Part shown: one piece after another, positions 16,985-26,050 of the stretch
Position numbering within the stretch: the first letter of the stretch is position 1
How the letters are laid out: each line of letters opens with the position of its first letter
DNA from: Aminobacterium colombiense DSM 12261
GTDB lineage: Bacteria > Synergistota > Synergistia > Synergistales > Aminobacteriaceae
DNA: 64,000 nucleotides
NCBI RefSeq assembly: GCF_000025885.1
Contig: NC_014011.1
Location: 744,001 to 808,000, forward strand
Reading direction: 5' to 3'
Position numbers and translations under genes: made by a program
Notes under the pieces: generated by a model
What the model saw: only the letters and a program-made list of their open reading frames with translations
Told to the model about the DNA's origin: nothing
Database searches by the model: none

Positions 16985-18817
16985 GTGTGCGGAATAGTTG
17001 GGTATGTAGGGTTTCGTAATGCAGCTGATATTCTTCTAGATGGTATGAAACGGTTGGAATACAGAGGATATGATTCTGCCGGTATTGCAGTGAACAACGG
17101 CAGTGAGGTTCAGATACTAAAAGAAATAGGAAAAGTTCAGCAGCTTGAGGATATTGTGTCTGCTCGTCATGTTGAAGGACACTTGGGCATTGGACATACA
17201 CGTTGGGCTACCCATGGCGGGGTTTCTGTGATTAATGCTCATCCCCACAGAGATGAGCGGGGGCAGGTTGTTCTTGTCCATAATGGAATCATAGAGAACT
17301 ACAAGGAGCTGAGAGAAGAGCTGATTGGTCAGGGAGTAGAGTTTGTTACAGAAACTGATACTGAGGTAGTGGCAAAGCTCATATCTCAAATTTACAGTGT
17401 TAAGGGCGATATGATCGCCTCTCTTGTGTCCATTTACGAAAGACTGCGAGGGTCTTTTGCCCTTGCCATTCTTTTAAAAAAAGACTCTGACACCCTGTAT
17501 TGCGTGAGAAAAGGATCTCCCCTTGTGGTGGGGAGGGGAAAGGGAGAAGCATTTTGTGCTTCCGATGTTCCGGCGTTGCTTCCTTACACTCAGGATATAT
17601 TTTATATGAATGATGGCGATATCGCTCGCCTCACTCCACAGGGTATAAACTTCTGGAGTGATAAAGGTGTTTCCCTCGAAAAAAGCTCTCAGAGAGTCGA
17701 CTGGGATCTTTCAATGGTGGATAAGGGCGGCTACCCTCACTTCATGTTGAAAGAGATCAATGAACAAGGAGCGGTTTTAAGGAACACTATGGGTGATCGT
17801 ATAAAAGGAGAGGCAGTAGATTTTTCAAAAGAACTTGGCTGGAGTCAAGAATCTTTTGCAAAGATAAAGAAGATTCATATTGTGGCGTGCGGAACATCCT
17901 ATTATGCGTCTCTTGTCGCGGAACGCCTCATGGAGGGGATGCTTCCCATAGACATAAGGGTGGAAATTGCCTCTGAATATCGTCAAAGGTCTATACACTT
18001 GGGAGAGGATGTACTAGCGATTTTTGTGTCTCAATCGGGAGAAACAGCTGATACTCTCGCCGCTGAACGATTGGCAAAGAGTAAAGGTGCCTTGTGTCTT
18101 GCTATTACAAACGGTCTAGGCTCATCTCTTGCCCGTGAAGTGGATCACGTATTGCTTTTAAAGGCCGGTCCAGAGATTGGTGTCGCCGCGACAAAGACCT
18201 TTACTGGACAGCTGGCAGTGCTTTATCTCCTTGGAATATACATGGCCAAGCTGTCGGGGGCTCTATCCTCTGAGGAAGAGGGACGGCTCGTGAAAGGTCT
18301 ATTAAAATTACCCTATCAGATAGAGGAGATACTCGAGCGGCAGGAAATGCTTAAGCCTATAGCGGAAAAGTATGCTTCATCCCGGGATTTTCTTTATCTG
18401 GGCAGAGGACGTTCTTTCCCTTTAGCTCATGAAGGAGCCCTGAAACTTAAGGAAATTTCTTATATTCATGCCGAGGCCTTCGCTGCCGGTGAATTGAAGC
18501 ATGGTCCCATTGCTATGCTTGAAAGCGATATTCCCGTAGTGATTATCGCCCCTCAGGATAGTCTTTATGAGAAACTTTTTTCTAATGTGGTGGAAGTGCG
18601 AGCCCGTAAATCTCCCGTCATTGCTATTGCTACTCAGGGTGATAGTAACATGAAAGATGTTGCCAATGACGTTTTTTATATTCCCTCAACGGACCATGAA
18701 CTATACCCTTTCCTGGCTGTTGTACCCTTGCAGATTTTTGCCTACTATATTGCTCGTGCCAGAGGCTGTGACATAGACCGGCCACGAAACTTGGCTAAAA
18801 GTGTAACGGTGGAATAA
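16985..18817 (+). CDS. glmS: Glutamine-fructose-6-phosphate aminotransferase
   Basis: 610 residues from GTG 16985. This start puts the catalytic cysteine at position 2 (CGIVGYVG), which is required once Met is removed; an in-frame start at 16961 would bury it. The SD-like AAAGGCGGT lies about 11 bases upstream. The N-terminal glutaminase domain has YRGYDSAG, GHTRWATHG and HNGIIENY. Two SIS isomerase domains follow, with CGTSYYAS, SQSGETADT and the C-terminal LAKSVTVE. It makes glucosamine-6-P, the ligand of the ribozyme in its own leader. Confidence 0.97.
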   Translation: MCGIVGYVGFRNAADILLDGMKRLEYRGYDSAGIAVNNGSEVQILKEIGKVQQLEDIVSARHVEGHLGIGHTRWATHGGVSVINAHPHRDERGQVVLVHNGIIENYKELREELIGQGVEFVTETDTEVVAKLISQIYSVKGDMIASLVSIYERLRGSFALAILLKKDSDTLYCVRKGSPLVVGRGKGEAFCASDVPALLPYTQDIFYMNDGDIARLTPQGINFWSDKGVSLEKSSQRVDWDLSMVDKGGYPHFMLKEINEQGAVLRNTMGDRIKGEAVDFSKELGWSQESFAKIKKIHIVACGTSYYASLVAERLMEGMLPIDIRVEIASEYRQRSIHLGEDVLAIFVSQSGETADTLAAERLAKSKGALCLAITNGLGSSLAREVDHVLLLKAGPEIGVAATKTFTGQLAVLYLLGIYMAKLSGALSSEEEGRLVKGLLKLPYQIEEILERQEMLKPIAEKYASSRDFLYLGRGRSFPLAHEGALKLKEISYIHAEAFAAGELKHGPIAMLESDIPVVIIAPQDSLYEKLFSNVVEVRARKSPVIAIATQGDSNMKDVANDVFYIPSTDHELYPFLAVVPLQIFAYYIARARGCDIDRPRNLAKSVTVE

Positions 18818-18821
18818 GTTG

Positions 18822-18859
18822 AAAAGGAGCCTGTGTTTCTTTCACAAGCTCCTTTTTTT
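18822..18859 (+). terminator. Terminator after glmS
   Basis: AAAAGGAGC-CTGTG pairs with CACAAGCTCCTTTT around a short loop, followed by a run of T. It lies between the glmS stop and the stop of the converging minus-strand gene and could serve both directions, though the reverse T run is shorter. Confidence 0.88.
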
Positions 18860-19922
18860 ACTTGTTTAGTTCTTTTGTAAAGGGGTAATAGAGGCGGATA
18901 TGGGTAATATTAATCAATGCCTCATCGTTTCTTCCCGTACGTTCTGGCAAAAACTGCCAGCCCCCCCCATTAATTCTGCACATAATAAGGGGACGTCGAC
19001 CGTAAGTAGACCACATATTCCATAATACATCGGAAAGCTGGCTTCCAGGTACCATCCCCCCTGAAAAAAGAGGGCCTTCCCCTACGAGTGTATCTCCATT
19101 CTCTGAAGCGATGATCATCCATTGGGTTAATTTCCAGGCCGAAGACATTTCTTTAGAGTCCGCATGGAAAAGGGGCAGAATCTGAAAACCGCCGATCTCC
19201 CCATAGGGAGAGGTGCTAACATCAATAACTCCCGTATGATTTGCCCTTATGCGGCTTCCTTTCTGGAAAAAAGTTCCTTCGAAGCGCCCTACACCGTAAA
19301 CTGGTCGAATAACCCTGGCAATAATATGTGCGCCCATGGTGTCCCATGCTATAATTCGCCCTCCAGGGCGATTCTCTATATCTATTAAGAAGGTGAGATC
19401 CTTTTCTTCCACTGGGATGACCAGCGTGTCGCCATGTCCAGGTAATTTATCAGAAGAAAGCCGTTCCTGGCTTCCCTCTGGTCTTAGGATATAGACAGGG
19501 GTTCCCACTGTGGGCGCCCATCCTCCGAAAATGCCTTTGCCGCCATCAGACTTAATAGAAAAAAAGGTTTGTTTTCCTGCTGCTGGAGCTATTGTCGTTT
19601 CTGGTAGAATACTGATGGTACGTCCTTTCCCCTCCTCAACAGAACAAAGTAAATGTATGGCATTTACAGCAGAAGCACATACGGTTCCCTCTTCTCCCCA
19701 TTGACTGGCCGTATAGCTTGGCCATCGGCTTGCCTGAGGTAGAGAGACCACTATGCCAACATCTTTGCGGGAGTTGTCAGGCAGCAAAACATAGGCGGAA
19801 GAGTCTATTTCACATGGGATGTAGATGGTGAATATAGGGGAAGCCACAGCAGGAAGTGACTGAAAGGCAAGCAAAGCGGATAATATCAGGAACAGATGCG
19901 CAGCACGTTTATGAATATACAT
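18858..19922 (-). CDS. Exported protein of unknown function
   Basis: 354 residues from the ATG at 19920-19922, which follows AGAAGGGA on the minus strand. The N-terminus is a clear signal peptide: MYIHKRAAH, a leucine-rich core and AVAS before the mature part. The frame stays open further upstream, but that part is antisense to ade and lacks a signal peptide. The mature protein is predicted rich in beta strand with no membrane anchor or motif I recognise. Only two cysteine pairs are scattered through it. It is transcribed divergently from ade. I do not recognise the family. Confidence 0.75.
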   Translation of the reverse strand: MYIHKRAAHLFLILSALLAFQSLPAVASPIFTIYIPCEIDSSAYVLLPDNSRKDVGIVVSLPQASRWPSYTASQWGEEGTVCASAVNAIHLLCSVEEGKGRTISILPETTIAPAAGKQTFFSIKSDGGKGIFGGWAPTVGTPVYILRPEGSQERLSSDKLPGHGDTLVIPVEEKDLTFLIDIENRPGGRIIAWDTMGAHIIARVIRPVYGVGRFEGTFFQKGSRIRANHTGVIDVSTSPYGEIGGFQILPLFHADSKEMSSAWKLTQWMIIASENGDTLVGEGPLFSGGMVPGSQLSDVLWNMWSTYGRRPLIMCRINGGGWQFLPERTGRNDEALINITHIRLYYPFTKELNK

Positions 19923-19948
19923 GGGAATCCCTTCTTTCTTTATCTTTG

Positions 19949-19985
19949 TAGCAACTATTATAAGTGTCTTTTGACCTAAATAGGA
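19949..19985 (-). promoter_or_regulatory. Candidate -10 element for the exported-protein gene
   Basis: On the minus strand a perfect TATAAT occurs at 19957-19962, about 35 bases before the start codon. No good -35 hexamer is seen at 16-18 bases, so this is a candidate only. The 73-base gap must also hold the ade promoter. Confidence 0.35.
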
Positions 19986-19995
19986 GGAGCGCTTC

Positions 19996-21729
19996 GTGGA
20001 TATTAAAAAAATGCTAGCAATTGCAAAAGGTGAATTTCCTGCGGATTTGGTGATTAAGAATGCAAGAGTCGCAAATGTTTTTACCCTCGAATATGAAAAA
20101 AAAGACGTAGCTTTATACGGCGGGACGATTGCCGGAATTGGAGAAGGATATTCGGGTAAAGAAGAGGTGGATGCTTCTGGGACGGTCCTTGCTCCTGGTT
20201 TTATAGAGGGACATTGCCATATTGAGAGTACAATGCTTACGCCGGCAGGTTTTGCCGAAATGGTTTTGCTTCGAGGGACAACCACCGTTATGGCTGATCC
20301 CCACGAAATAGCAAATACATGCGGAATGGATGGGCTTGAGTTTATGTATCGAGAGTCTCTCAACGTCCCCTTGGATATTTTCTTTTTAGCACCTTCCTGT
20401 GTTCCGGCCTCTCCTTTTGAAACGCCTCATGAAGAGCTAGATGCCTGGGCTATTAAAAGTTCCTATGAACAAGGGTGGTGTACCGCTCTAGGTGAAGTAA
20501 TGAACTACCCCGCTGTTATAAACGGGGATGAAGGAATGTGGAGCAAATTACTTGCTTCATGGGATGTGGTAAAGAGTGGCCATGCTCCTGGAGTTACTGG
20601 TAAGGAGCTTTGTGCCTATTTGCTGAGTGGTTGTTCTAGTGATCATGAAAGCGCAACTCGGGATGAAGGCTTGGAAAAATTGCGGCGGGGCATGTGGCTT
20701 ATGATTCGCCAAGGAGCAACAGAACACAATTTAGCGGAACTTTTGCCGTTGATCATTGAAAATGAGGCGCGTTCTTCTCGCGCCATGTTTGTAAGTGACG
20801 ATCTTACTGCTAAACATATTCACACGAAGGGGCATCTAGATGGTATTATACGGCTTGCGGTGCAAGAAGGTCTTTCCCCCCTTGCCGCCCTTAGAATGGT
20901 CACCCTTTCGCCAGCCTGTTATTTTAAACTGTTTGATAGAGGTGCAATAGCACCTGGATATAGTGCTGATCTCGTGTTGATCGACTCCCTTGAGAGGTGC
21001 AATGTTATTCATGTATGGAAGAAGGGGAAATGGACAGTACGCAATGGTGAAGTGTTGAATACTCCTTTTGAACGGGACAAGTGCTATCCTACAGCAGTCA
21101 AAGCGCTTTATATCCCCTCCAGGGAGGAACTATCTATACGATCATCAAGGGATAAGAAAATACGTGTTGTGGGCCTTATAAAAGGACAAGTAGTAACTGA
21201 GCATTGCATAGAAACGCCTACTGTTCGAAGAGCAGAGGTTATTGCCGATAGCGAAAGAGACCTAGCCAAGATAGTGGTAGTAGACAAAAATAGCGGTAGC
21301 AAACGTTTTTTTTCAGGTTTCGTGAAAGGCCTGGGGTTAAATAAAGGAGCACTGGCTTCTTCAGTAGCCCATGACGCTCATAATTTTATCGCTGCAGGTA
21401 TGGATGATAGTTCCATTGTTAGCGCTTTAAATGAACTTAGGCGTTTAGGAGGCGGACTTGTTGTCGCATTTGAAGATCAAGTTATGGCTTCTCTTTCGCT
21501 GCCTGTGGGTGGCCTTATGTGCGATGGGAATGCCCTTGATGTAATTCAGGCTATAGAAGAGGTAGAGAAGGCAGCCAGAGATCTTGGCACTCCAATGACC
21601 CATCCTTTTATGGCGATGAGCTTTCTTTCTTTGAGTGTCATTCCTGAATTGAAAATAACAGATCAAGGGTATGTGGATTTAAACAGGGGAGGACTCATGT
21701 CATTTTTTGTAGATGATGAGGATAATTAG
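19996..21729 (+). CDS. ade: Adenine deaminase
   Basis: 577 residues, usual for the Ade family, which turns adenine into hypoxanthine and ammonia. Amidohydrolase metal ligands are seen in GFIEGHCHIEST (H73, H75), with TTTVMADPHEIAN following, FVSDDL later, and GGLVVAFEDQ and the family C-terminal block ending LGTPMTHPFMAMSFLSL. GTG 19996 is preceded by TAGGAGGAGC. It lies divergent to the exported-protein gene; no purine riboswitch fits in the short gap. The last 30 bases overlap the 3' end of an opposing small gene. Confidence 0.96.
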   Translation: MDIKKMLAIAKGEFPADLVIKNARVANVFTLEYEKKDVALYGGTIAGIGEGYSGKEEVDASGTVLAPGFIEGHCHIESTMLTPAGFAEMVLLRGTTTVMADPHEIANTCGMDGLEFMYRESLNVPLDIFFLAPSCVPASPFETPHEELDAWAIKSSYEQGWCTALGEVMNYPAVINGDEGMWSKLLASWDVVKSGHAPGVTGKELCAYLLSGCSSDHESATRDEGLEKLRRGMWLMIRQGATEHNLAELLPLIIENEARSSRAMFVSDDLTAKHIHTKGHLDGIIRLAVQEGLSPLAALRMVTLSPACYFKLFDRGAIAPGYSADLVLIDSLERCNVIHVWKKGKWTVRNGEVLNTPFERDKCYPTAVKALYIPSREELSIRSSRDKKIRVVGLIKGQVVTEHCIETPTVRRAEVIADSERDLAKIVVVDKNSGSKRFFSGFVKGLGLNKGALASSVAHDAHNFIAAGMDDSSIVSALNELRRLGGGLVVAFEDQVMASLSLPVGGLMCDGNALDVIQAIEEVEKAARDLGTPMTHPFMAMSFLSLSVIPELKITDQGYVDLNRGGLMSFFVDDEDN

Positions 21730-21960
21730 CAGGACAGGTAAAAGAGGGGACCAGGCTATCCACCATCCTACATAAAGCAGAAGATACAGCGATATAACAA
21801 GAAGACCACCAACGAACAGTACCCACGTTGTAGTGATCAATCTCTTATTACCAGACCTGAAGGCTACAGCACCAAGGGGAACGGTGAGAGAAAACATGAT
21901 TAGCACTATGATAAGAAGTGTTTTTGCCTGTATCAGAGAGAAATCAAAAGGGTTTATCAT
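21700..21960 (-). CDS. Small membrane protein, unknown function
   Basis: 86 residues with two or three hydrophobic segments: roughly residues 13-34, 42-62 (LITTTWVLFVGGLLVISLYL) and 63-84, ending in the basic IYKK. There is a good SD (AAGGAG, 9 bases before ATG) on the minus strand, which supports a real gene. Its last 30 bases run antisense through the end of ade. It may be a small membrane subunit or stress protein; no family recognised. Confidence 0.62.
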   Translation of the reverse strand: MINPFDFSLIQAKTLLIIVLIMFSLTVPLGAVAFRSGNKRLITTTWVLFVGGLLVISLYLLLYVGWWIAWSPLLPVLLIILIIYKK

Positions 21961-22080
21961 AAGGCGCTTCTCCTTAAAAGGTTATAGTTTTTATTAAGTA
22001 TAGAGCTTTTTTGATGTATTGACATTCAATTGAAGTGGTGTTTTGCTTATAGGCACATTTGAAAAATTGCAACTCCCTCC

Positions 22081-22108
22081 TTGACATGATGGGAACCTCT
22101 GTTAGTAT
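22081..22108 (+). promoter_or_regulatory. Promoter of tRNA-Gln
   Basis: A perfect -35 TTGACA at 22081-22086 is followed after 16 bases by TAGTAT at 22103-22108 (four of six matches to TATAAT). The start would fall about 10 bases before the mature tRNA. Overlapping alternatives for the -10 exist (GTATAT). Confidence 0.6.
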
Positions 22109-22126
22109 ATTTACCGGCGTTCATAC

Positions 22127-22201
22127 TGGGGTGTAGCCAAGACGGCAAGGCGGCGGACTTTGGATCCGTGATCGCTGGTTCGAATCCAGCCACCCCAGCC
22201 A
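22127..22201 (+). tRNA. tRNA-Gln (anticodon TTG)
   Basis: Cloverleaf with acceptor TGGGGTG/CACCCCA, discriminator G, encoded CCA, anticodon stem GCGGA/TCCGT closing the loop CTTTGGA (anticodon TTG), and a T arm with GGTTCGAATCC. The start with T and the U1-A72 pair are typical of glutamine tRNAs. Confidence 0.95.
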
Positions 22202-22218
22202 TTTAAGACTCAAGCAAG

Positions 22219-22250
22219 GGGGGACCTACGGTTCCCCTCTTTTGTGTTTT
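22219..22250 (+). terminator. Terminator after tRNA-Gln
   Basis: GGGGGACC pairs with GGTTCCCC over a three-base loop, followed by TCTTTTGTGTTTT. It lies 18 bases after the tRNA and just before glmU, so glmU may need its own promoter or read-through. Confidence 0.75.
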
Positions 22251-22271
22251 ACCACTGATGAAAAGAAGGTG

Positions 22272-23684
22272 ATGGGGGAAGTGACGAAACGTCGAACAGT
22301 GGGTGTTTTGATTCTCGCTGCGGGAAAGGGTACGAGAATGAAAAGCAGCCTTCCTAAAGTACTCCAACCTGTTCTCGAAGAACCTCTCCTTTTTTATTCT
22401 CTCCAGACGGCTCTGGAGGCAGGATCTGACGGGAGTGCGGTCGTTGTTGGGCATGAAGGTGCGTTGGTGGAATCTTACATGGCCCTGCATTGGCCTGGTG
22501 TGCGGTCTATATGGCAACATGAACAGCTGGGGACAGGTCACGCTGTTCAAATAGCAAGGGAATGGTGGCGCTCTTTTTCAGATGTCCTTATAATTCCAGG
22601 CGATGCCCCCCTTCTCAGAAGCGACATTCTTGCTGATCTTATTAAAACACATGTTAATTCCCTAGGTGCTTGCACCTTTGCAAGTTTTACAACTCAGAAT
22701 CCTGATGGGTATGGCCGAGTGGTGAGAAGTGGAAAAGGATTGTCTATAATTGAAGAAAAGGATGCATCAGAAGAAATAAAGAAAATAAACGAAGTTAACA
22801 GTGGCATATATCTTTTCAGATCCACAGATCTTCTTTCAAACATTGATTTGCTTGCAAATGAAAATGCCCAGGGAGAATATTATTTACCTGATGTAGTGGA
22901 GCTTCTCTGCAAGCAGGAAAAGAAAGTAGATGCTGTTTGTTTTAACAACGGCGTAGACTTTCAGGGAGTCAATAGCCCCATCCACCTTTCTGAAGTAACA
23001 TCTATTTTGCGAACTAGGATTTTAAATTACTGGATGGACAAAGGAGTGAAATGCGCAGATCCCGCGAGTATCTTTGTGGGCCCCCGTGTAAAGCTTGAGG
23101 GGGACATATGGATCGATCCTTTTGTTCAGATGTATGGGGACACAAGTGTTGGCGAAGGGACCCGTGTGGGAAGTCATTCTCTTATTCGTAACTCTAAAAT
23201 TGGCAGAGATGTTAACATTATAAATTTTGTCTCTATAGCTTCAAGTGAAATAGAAGACCATGCTACAATTGGACCGTTCACCTATATAAGAGAGAACTCT
23301 CATATTGGTGAGGGCGCTTTTGTGGGTAAATTCGTGGAAATTAAAAAAAGCTCAATTGGTTCCGGCAGCAAAGTGCCCCATCTTTCCTATATAGGAGATG
23401 GCGTAATTGGCAGCAAAGTGAACATAGGCGCAGGAACAATAACATGTAATTATGACGGTGTTGCCAAAAATCCCACTCACATTGGTGATCGATGTTTTGT
23501 GGGAAGTAATACAATGTTAGTTGCACCGGTAACTCTTGGTGATGACTCTTACACAGCGGCAGGATCAGTAATTACTAAGGATGTCCCAGAAGGGGCCCTT
23601 GCTGTTGCTCGAGCTAAACAGAAAAATATCGAGGGATGGGTTTTGCGCCGTGAAGGCAGCAGAAAAGAAGGGGGTAAAGAGTGA
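22272..23684 (+). CDS. glmU: Bifunctional GlmU (uridyltransferase/acetyltransferase)
   Basis: 470 residues. The N-terminal pyrophosphorylase domain shows [30 protein letters not shown] and the metal Asp in IPGDAPLL follow. The C-terminal half is a left-handed beta helix of hexapeptide repeats ending near [20 protein letters not shown]. It makes UDP-GlcNAc from glucosamine-1-P, acetyl-CoA and UTP, completing the glmS-glmM path. The start is uncertain: ATG 22272 gives the best length but its upstream AAGAAGGTG is close; GTG 22281 is an alternative. Its end overlaps prs. Confidence 0.94.
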   Translation: MGEVTKRRTVGVLILAAGKGTRMKSSLPKVLQPVLEEPLLFYSLQTALEAGSDGSAVVVGHEGALVESYMALHWPGVRSIWQHEQLGTGHAVQIAREWWRSFSDVLIIPGDAPLLRSDILADLIKTHVNSLGACTFASFTTQNPDGYGRVVRSGKGLSIIEEKDASEEIKKINEVNSGIYLFRSTDLLSNIDLLANENAQGEYYLPDVVELLCKQEKKVDAVCFNNGVDFQGVNSPIHLSEVTSILRTRILNYWMDKGVKCADPASIFVGPRVKLEGDIWIDPFVQMYGDTSVGEGTRVGSHSLIRNSKIGRDVNIINFVSIASSEIEDHATIGPFTYIRENSHIGEGAFVGKFVEIKKSSIGSGSKVPHLSYIGDGVIGSKVNIGAGTITCNYDGVAKNPTHIGDRCFVGSNTMLVAPVTLGDDSYTAAGSVITKDVPEGALAVARAKQKNIEGWVLRREGSRKEGGKE

Positions 23685-24652
23685 TGGGTTCCAGTTCCAG
23701 GGAACTGAAGATTTTTTCGGGAACAGCCCATCCGGAATTCGCCAGAAGAATCTGTGCGGAACTGGGTGTAGAGCTTTCTCGGGCCAAACATTACCGATTT
23801 TCTGATGGAGAGCTGGGACTTTCCATTGAAGAGAGTGTTCGGGGAGCGGATGTCTTTGTGGTTCAGCCCACATGCAATCCTGTTAATGAACACCTTATGC
23901 AGCTTTTTATAATGCTAGATGCACTGAAGCGAGCCTCTGCCTACCGAATTAATGTGGTCACGCCTTATTTTGGGTATGCCCGCCAGGATCGAAAAACAAA
24001 GGCTAGAGATCCTATTTCTGCTAAACTTGTGGCAGACCTTCTTGAGCATAGTGGCGCATCCCGCCTTATAACAGCAGATCTCCATGCTGGACAGATCCAG
24101 GGTTTTTTTGATATTCCTGTAGACCACCTGACTGGCGTTCCTCTCTTGGCGAATTACTTCAAAGAGAATTTCCCCAGTGAGATAAAGAGAGAAGAAGTAG
24201 TGGTTGTAGCTCCAGATGTAGGTGGAGTCGTTAGGGCTCGTCGTTTTGCTGTGACGTTAAATGCGGATCTCGCTATTGTCGACAAGCGTCGCTCCCATGA
24301 TGTGGCGAATCTTTGTGAGGTAATGGAAATTATTGGTGATGTTGAAGGTAAAGTAGCTATTCTTATAGACGATATCATCGATACAGCCGGCACGATTTGC
24401 AACGCTGCTGCAGCTTTGAAAGAGCGTGGAGCACAAAAAGTCTATGCTTGTGCCACCCATGGTGTTCTTTCTGGTCCAGCTCTTGAAAGATTGGAAAAAG
24501 CAGAAATTGACAGCGTTATTCTTACAGACACGATTCCATTGCCTGAAAGCAAAAACTTAGATAAAATTACACAGTTATCTATTGCTCCGCTCTTTGCAGA
24601 GGCAATAGCGCGAGTGCACAGCGATCGATCTGTAAGCAGCTTGTTCAGTTAA
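23684..24652 (+). CDS. prs: Ribose-phosphate pyrophosphokinase
   Basis: 322 residues, making PRPP from ribose-5-P and ATP for nucleotide, His and Trp synthesis. Motifs: [18 protein letters not shown], the ATP-site [10 protein letters not shown], the metal-binding [11 protein letters not shown], and the PRPP loop DDIIDTAGT. The ATG overlaps the glmU stop by one base (TGATG) with the SD AAGGGGG, as in the gcaD-prs pair of Bacillus. Confidence 0.97.
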   Translation: MGSSSRELKIFSGTAHPEFARRICAELGVELSRAKHYRFSDGELGLSIEESVRGADVFVVQPTCNPVNEHLMQLFIMLDALKRASAYRINVVTPYFGYARQDRKTKARDPISAKLVADLLEHSGASRLITADLHAGQIQGFFDIPVDHLTGVPLLANYFKENFPSEIKREEVVVVAPDVGGVVRARRFAVTLNADLAIVDKRRSHDVANLCEVMEIIGDVEGKVAILIDDIIDTAGTICNAAAALKERGAQKVYACATHGVLSGPALERLEKAEIDSVILTDTIPLPESKNLDKITQLSIAPLFAEAIARVHSDRSVSSLFS

Positions 24653-24702
24653 AAACGTTGCTTATGTTGGCGATTTGTTTTTTAAAAGGAGGATGTTTGT
24701 AG

Positions 24703-25356
24703 ATGGCGGACATGGTTAAGATTGTTCTTGAGGAGAGAAACGAGAAGGGAAAGCAGGCTGTCAAGAAACTAAGACCTACGGGCTATGTCCCGGCAGTTTT
24801 TTATGGTCCAGAATACAGGGATGCCGTTACTGTGAAAGTAAAGGCGTCAGATATAGCTGCGGTCATTCGTTCTGGCCACTGGGAAACAGTGCGTTTTAAC
24901 GCATCCCTTCCTAATGGCAGGGAAGAGATGTGCCTGATGAGAAATATACAGAGGAATCTTCTTAATAACGAGATTATTCATATTGATTTTATCCAGCTTC
25001 TGAAAGGACATAAAATAGCGGTGAATATCCCCGTAGTCCTTGAGGGCAGAGAAGATTGTGTTGGATTAAAACATGGTGGCATTATTGAGCAGCTTCTATA
25101 TGAAGTTGAGATTGAAGTGTTGCCAACGGAAATACCAAATTCTGTTTCTATTGATGTTTCAGGGTTAAATGTGGGAGAAGGTTTTTCAGTGAAAGATCTA
25201 GCCCTTCCAAAAAGCGCCGATATCCTGGTAGATTTGGAAGAGTTGGTTGTTACTGTAGCTCAACCCAAGGCTGAAGTTGAAGAAGAGGAAGAAGAAGTAG
25301 AGGCTGGAGAAGTGGAAGTAGTGGCTAAGGGTAAGGCTAAGGAGGAAGAGGAGTAG
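24703..25356 (+). CDS. rplY: Ribosomal protein L25/Ctc family
   Basis: 217 residues: an N-terminal L25 5S-rRNA-binding domain (EERNEKGKQAVKKLRPTGYVPAVFYG), then the TL5-type beta domain (HIDFIQL, NIPVVLEGREDC). A glutamate-rich tail from about residue 188 ends in KEEEE. This is the long TL5/Ctc form. The SD AAAGGAGG sits 11 bases upstream. The position between prs and pth matches ctc of Bacillus, so ctc is an equally good name. Confidence 0.93.
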   Translation: MADMVKIVLEERNEKGKQAVKKLRPTGYVPAVFYGPEYRDAVTVKVKASDIAAVIRSGHWETVRFNASLPNGREEMCLMRNIQRNLLNNEIIHIDFIQLLKGHKIAVNIPVVLEGREDCVGLKHGGIIEQLLYEVEIEVLPTEIPNSVSIDVSGLNVGEGFSVKDLALPKSADILVDLEELVVTVAQPKAEVEEEEEEVEAGEVEVVAKGKAKEEEE

Positions 25357-25362
25357 TTTCTT

Positions 25363-25953
25363 TTGCGACTTATTGTTGGCCTTGGTAACCCTGGGGTAGA
25401 GTATGCTTTAACGCGGCATAATATAGGCTGGATGGTTCTTGACCGTTTATGCAGTCGATATTCTGCTGGGAATGCCTCATTAAGATTTGAGGGCATGGTA
25501 TGGGGGCCATTATTTATTAAAGGCGAAAAATGCCTGTTGCTTAAACCCCTTACATTTATGAATCTTAGCGGAAGATCAGTAGCTCAAGTTTGCCATTATT
25601 ACCAGATTTTACCTGAAGAGACTCTTGTCATAAGCGATGACGCGGCTCTTCCTTTCGGACAATTGCGGTTAAGAACGAAAGGTTCAGCTGGAGGCCATAA
25701 TGGTCTTGCTTCAGTTTTGGGAGCTTTAAGAACCCTCGGGGTCCCACGGCTCCGAGTAGGCGTGGGAGCTGCTCCGGCAGAACGGGATATGGTGTCGTGG
25801 GTCATAGGGACTTTTCTTCCAGAAGAACGGTCTTTGTTGCCTGATGTTATAGAGAAGGCTGCAAATGCGGTGGAGCTTTGGCTCATGGAAGAAATTCAAA
25901 CAGCCATGAGTCAGATAAATAACAGGGACAAAACCGGATCAGGCGAAAGTTGA
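25363..25953 (+). CDS. pth: Peptidyl-tRNA hydrolase
   Basis: 196 residues. It frees tRNAs from dropped-off peptidyl-tRNA. The family block LIVGLGNPGVEYALTRHNIG opens the protein, with catalytic His 19 and Asn 9. FMNLSG and the GSAGGHNGL block follow. It uses a TTG start at 25363 behind AGGAGGAAGAGG; no other start would keep LIVGLGNPG. It lies six bases after the L25 gene and is followed by a very stable hairpin before mfd. Confidence 0.96.
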   Translation: MRLIVGLGNPGVEYALTRHNIGWMVLDRLCSRYSAGNASLRFEGMVWGPLFIKGEKCLLLKPLTFMNLSGRSVAQVCHYYQILPEETLVISDDAALPFGQLRLRTKGSAGGHNGLASVLGALRTLGVPRLRVGVGAAPAERDMVSWVIGTFLPEERSLLPDVIEKAANAVELWLMEEIQTAMSQINNRDKTGSGES

Positions 25954-25955
25954 TC

Positions 25956-25990
25956 ACAATGGCGAGACTCAGTCTCGCCATTGTTGTTAT
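25956..25990 (+). terminator. 13-bp perfect hairpin between pth and mfd
   Basis: ACAATGGCGAGAC at 25956-25968 pairs perfectly with GTCTCGCCATTGT at 25972-25984, leaving a loop of only TCA. The following TGTTAT is a poor U tract, so it may be a partial terminator, an mRNA 3' stabiliser or a processing site. Confidence 0.55.
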
Positions 25991-26050
25991 AAACGAAAAT
26001 AAGGGTGGATTCTCATTTCTGTCTTTGACGCATGGAATAAAACAACAAGT

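Noticed and set aside
19937-19995. Purine riboswitch upstream of ade
   Set aside because: The gap to the divergent gene is 73 bases and shows no aptamer core.
22019-22050. TTGACA at 22019 as a second promoter upstream of tRNA-Gln
   Set aside because: No -10 hexamer lies at 16-18 bases.
26003-26050. Upstream extension of mfd through an ATT at 26009 behind AAGGGTGG
   Set aside because: There is no spacing between the SD-like sequence and the ATT, and the added residues do not resemble Mfd.
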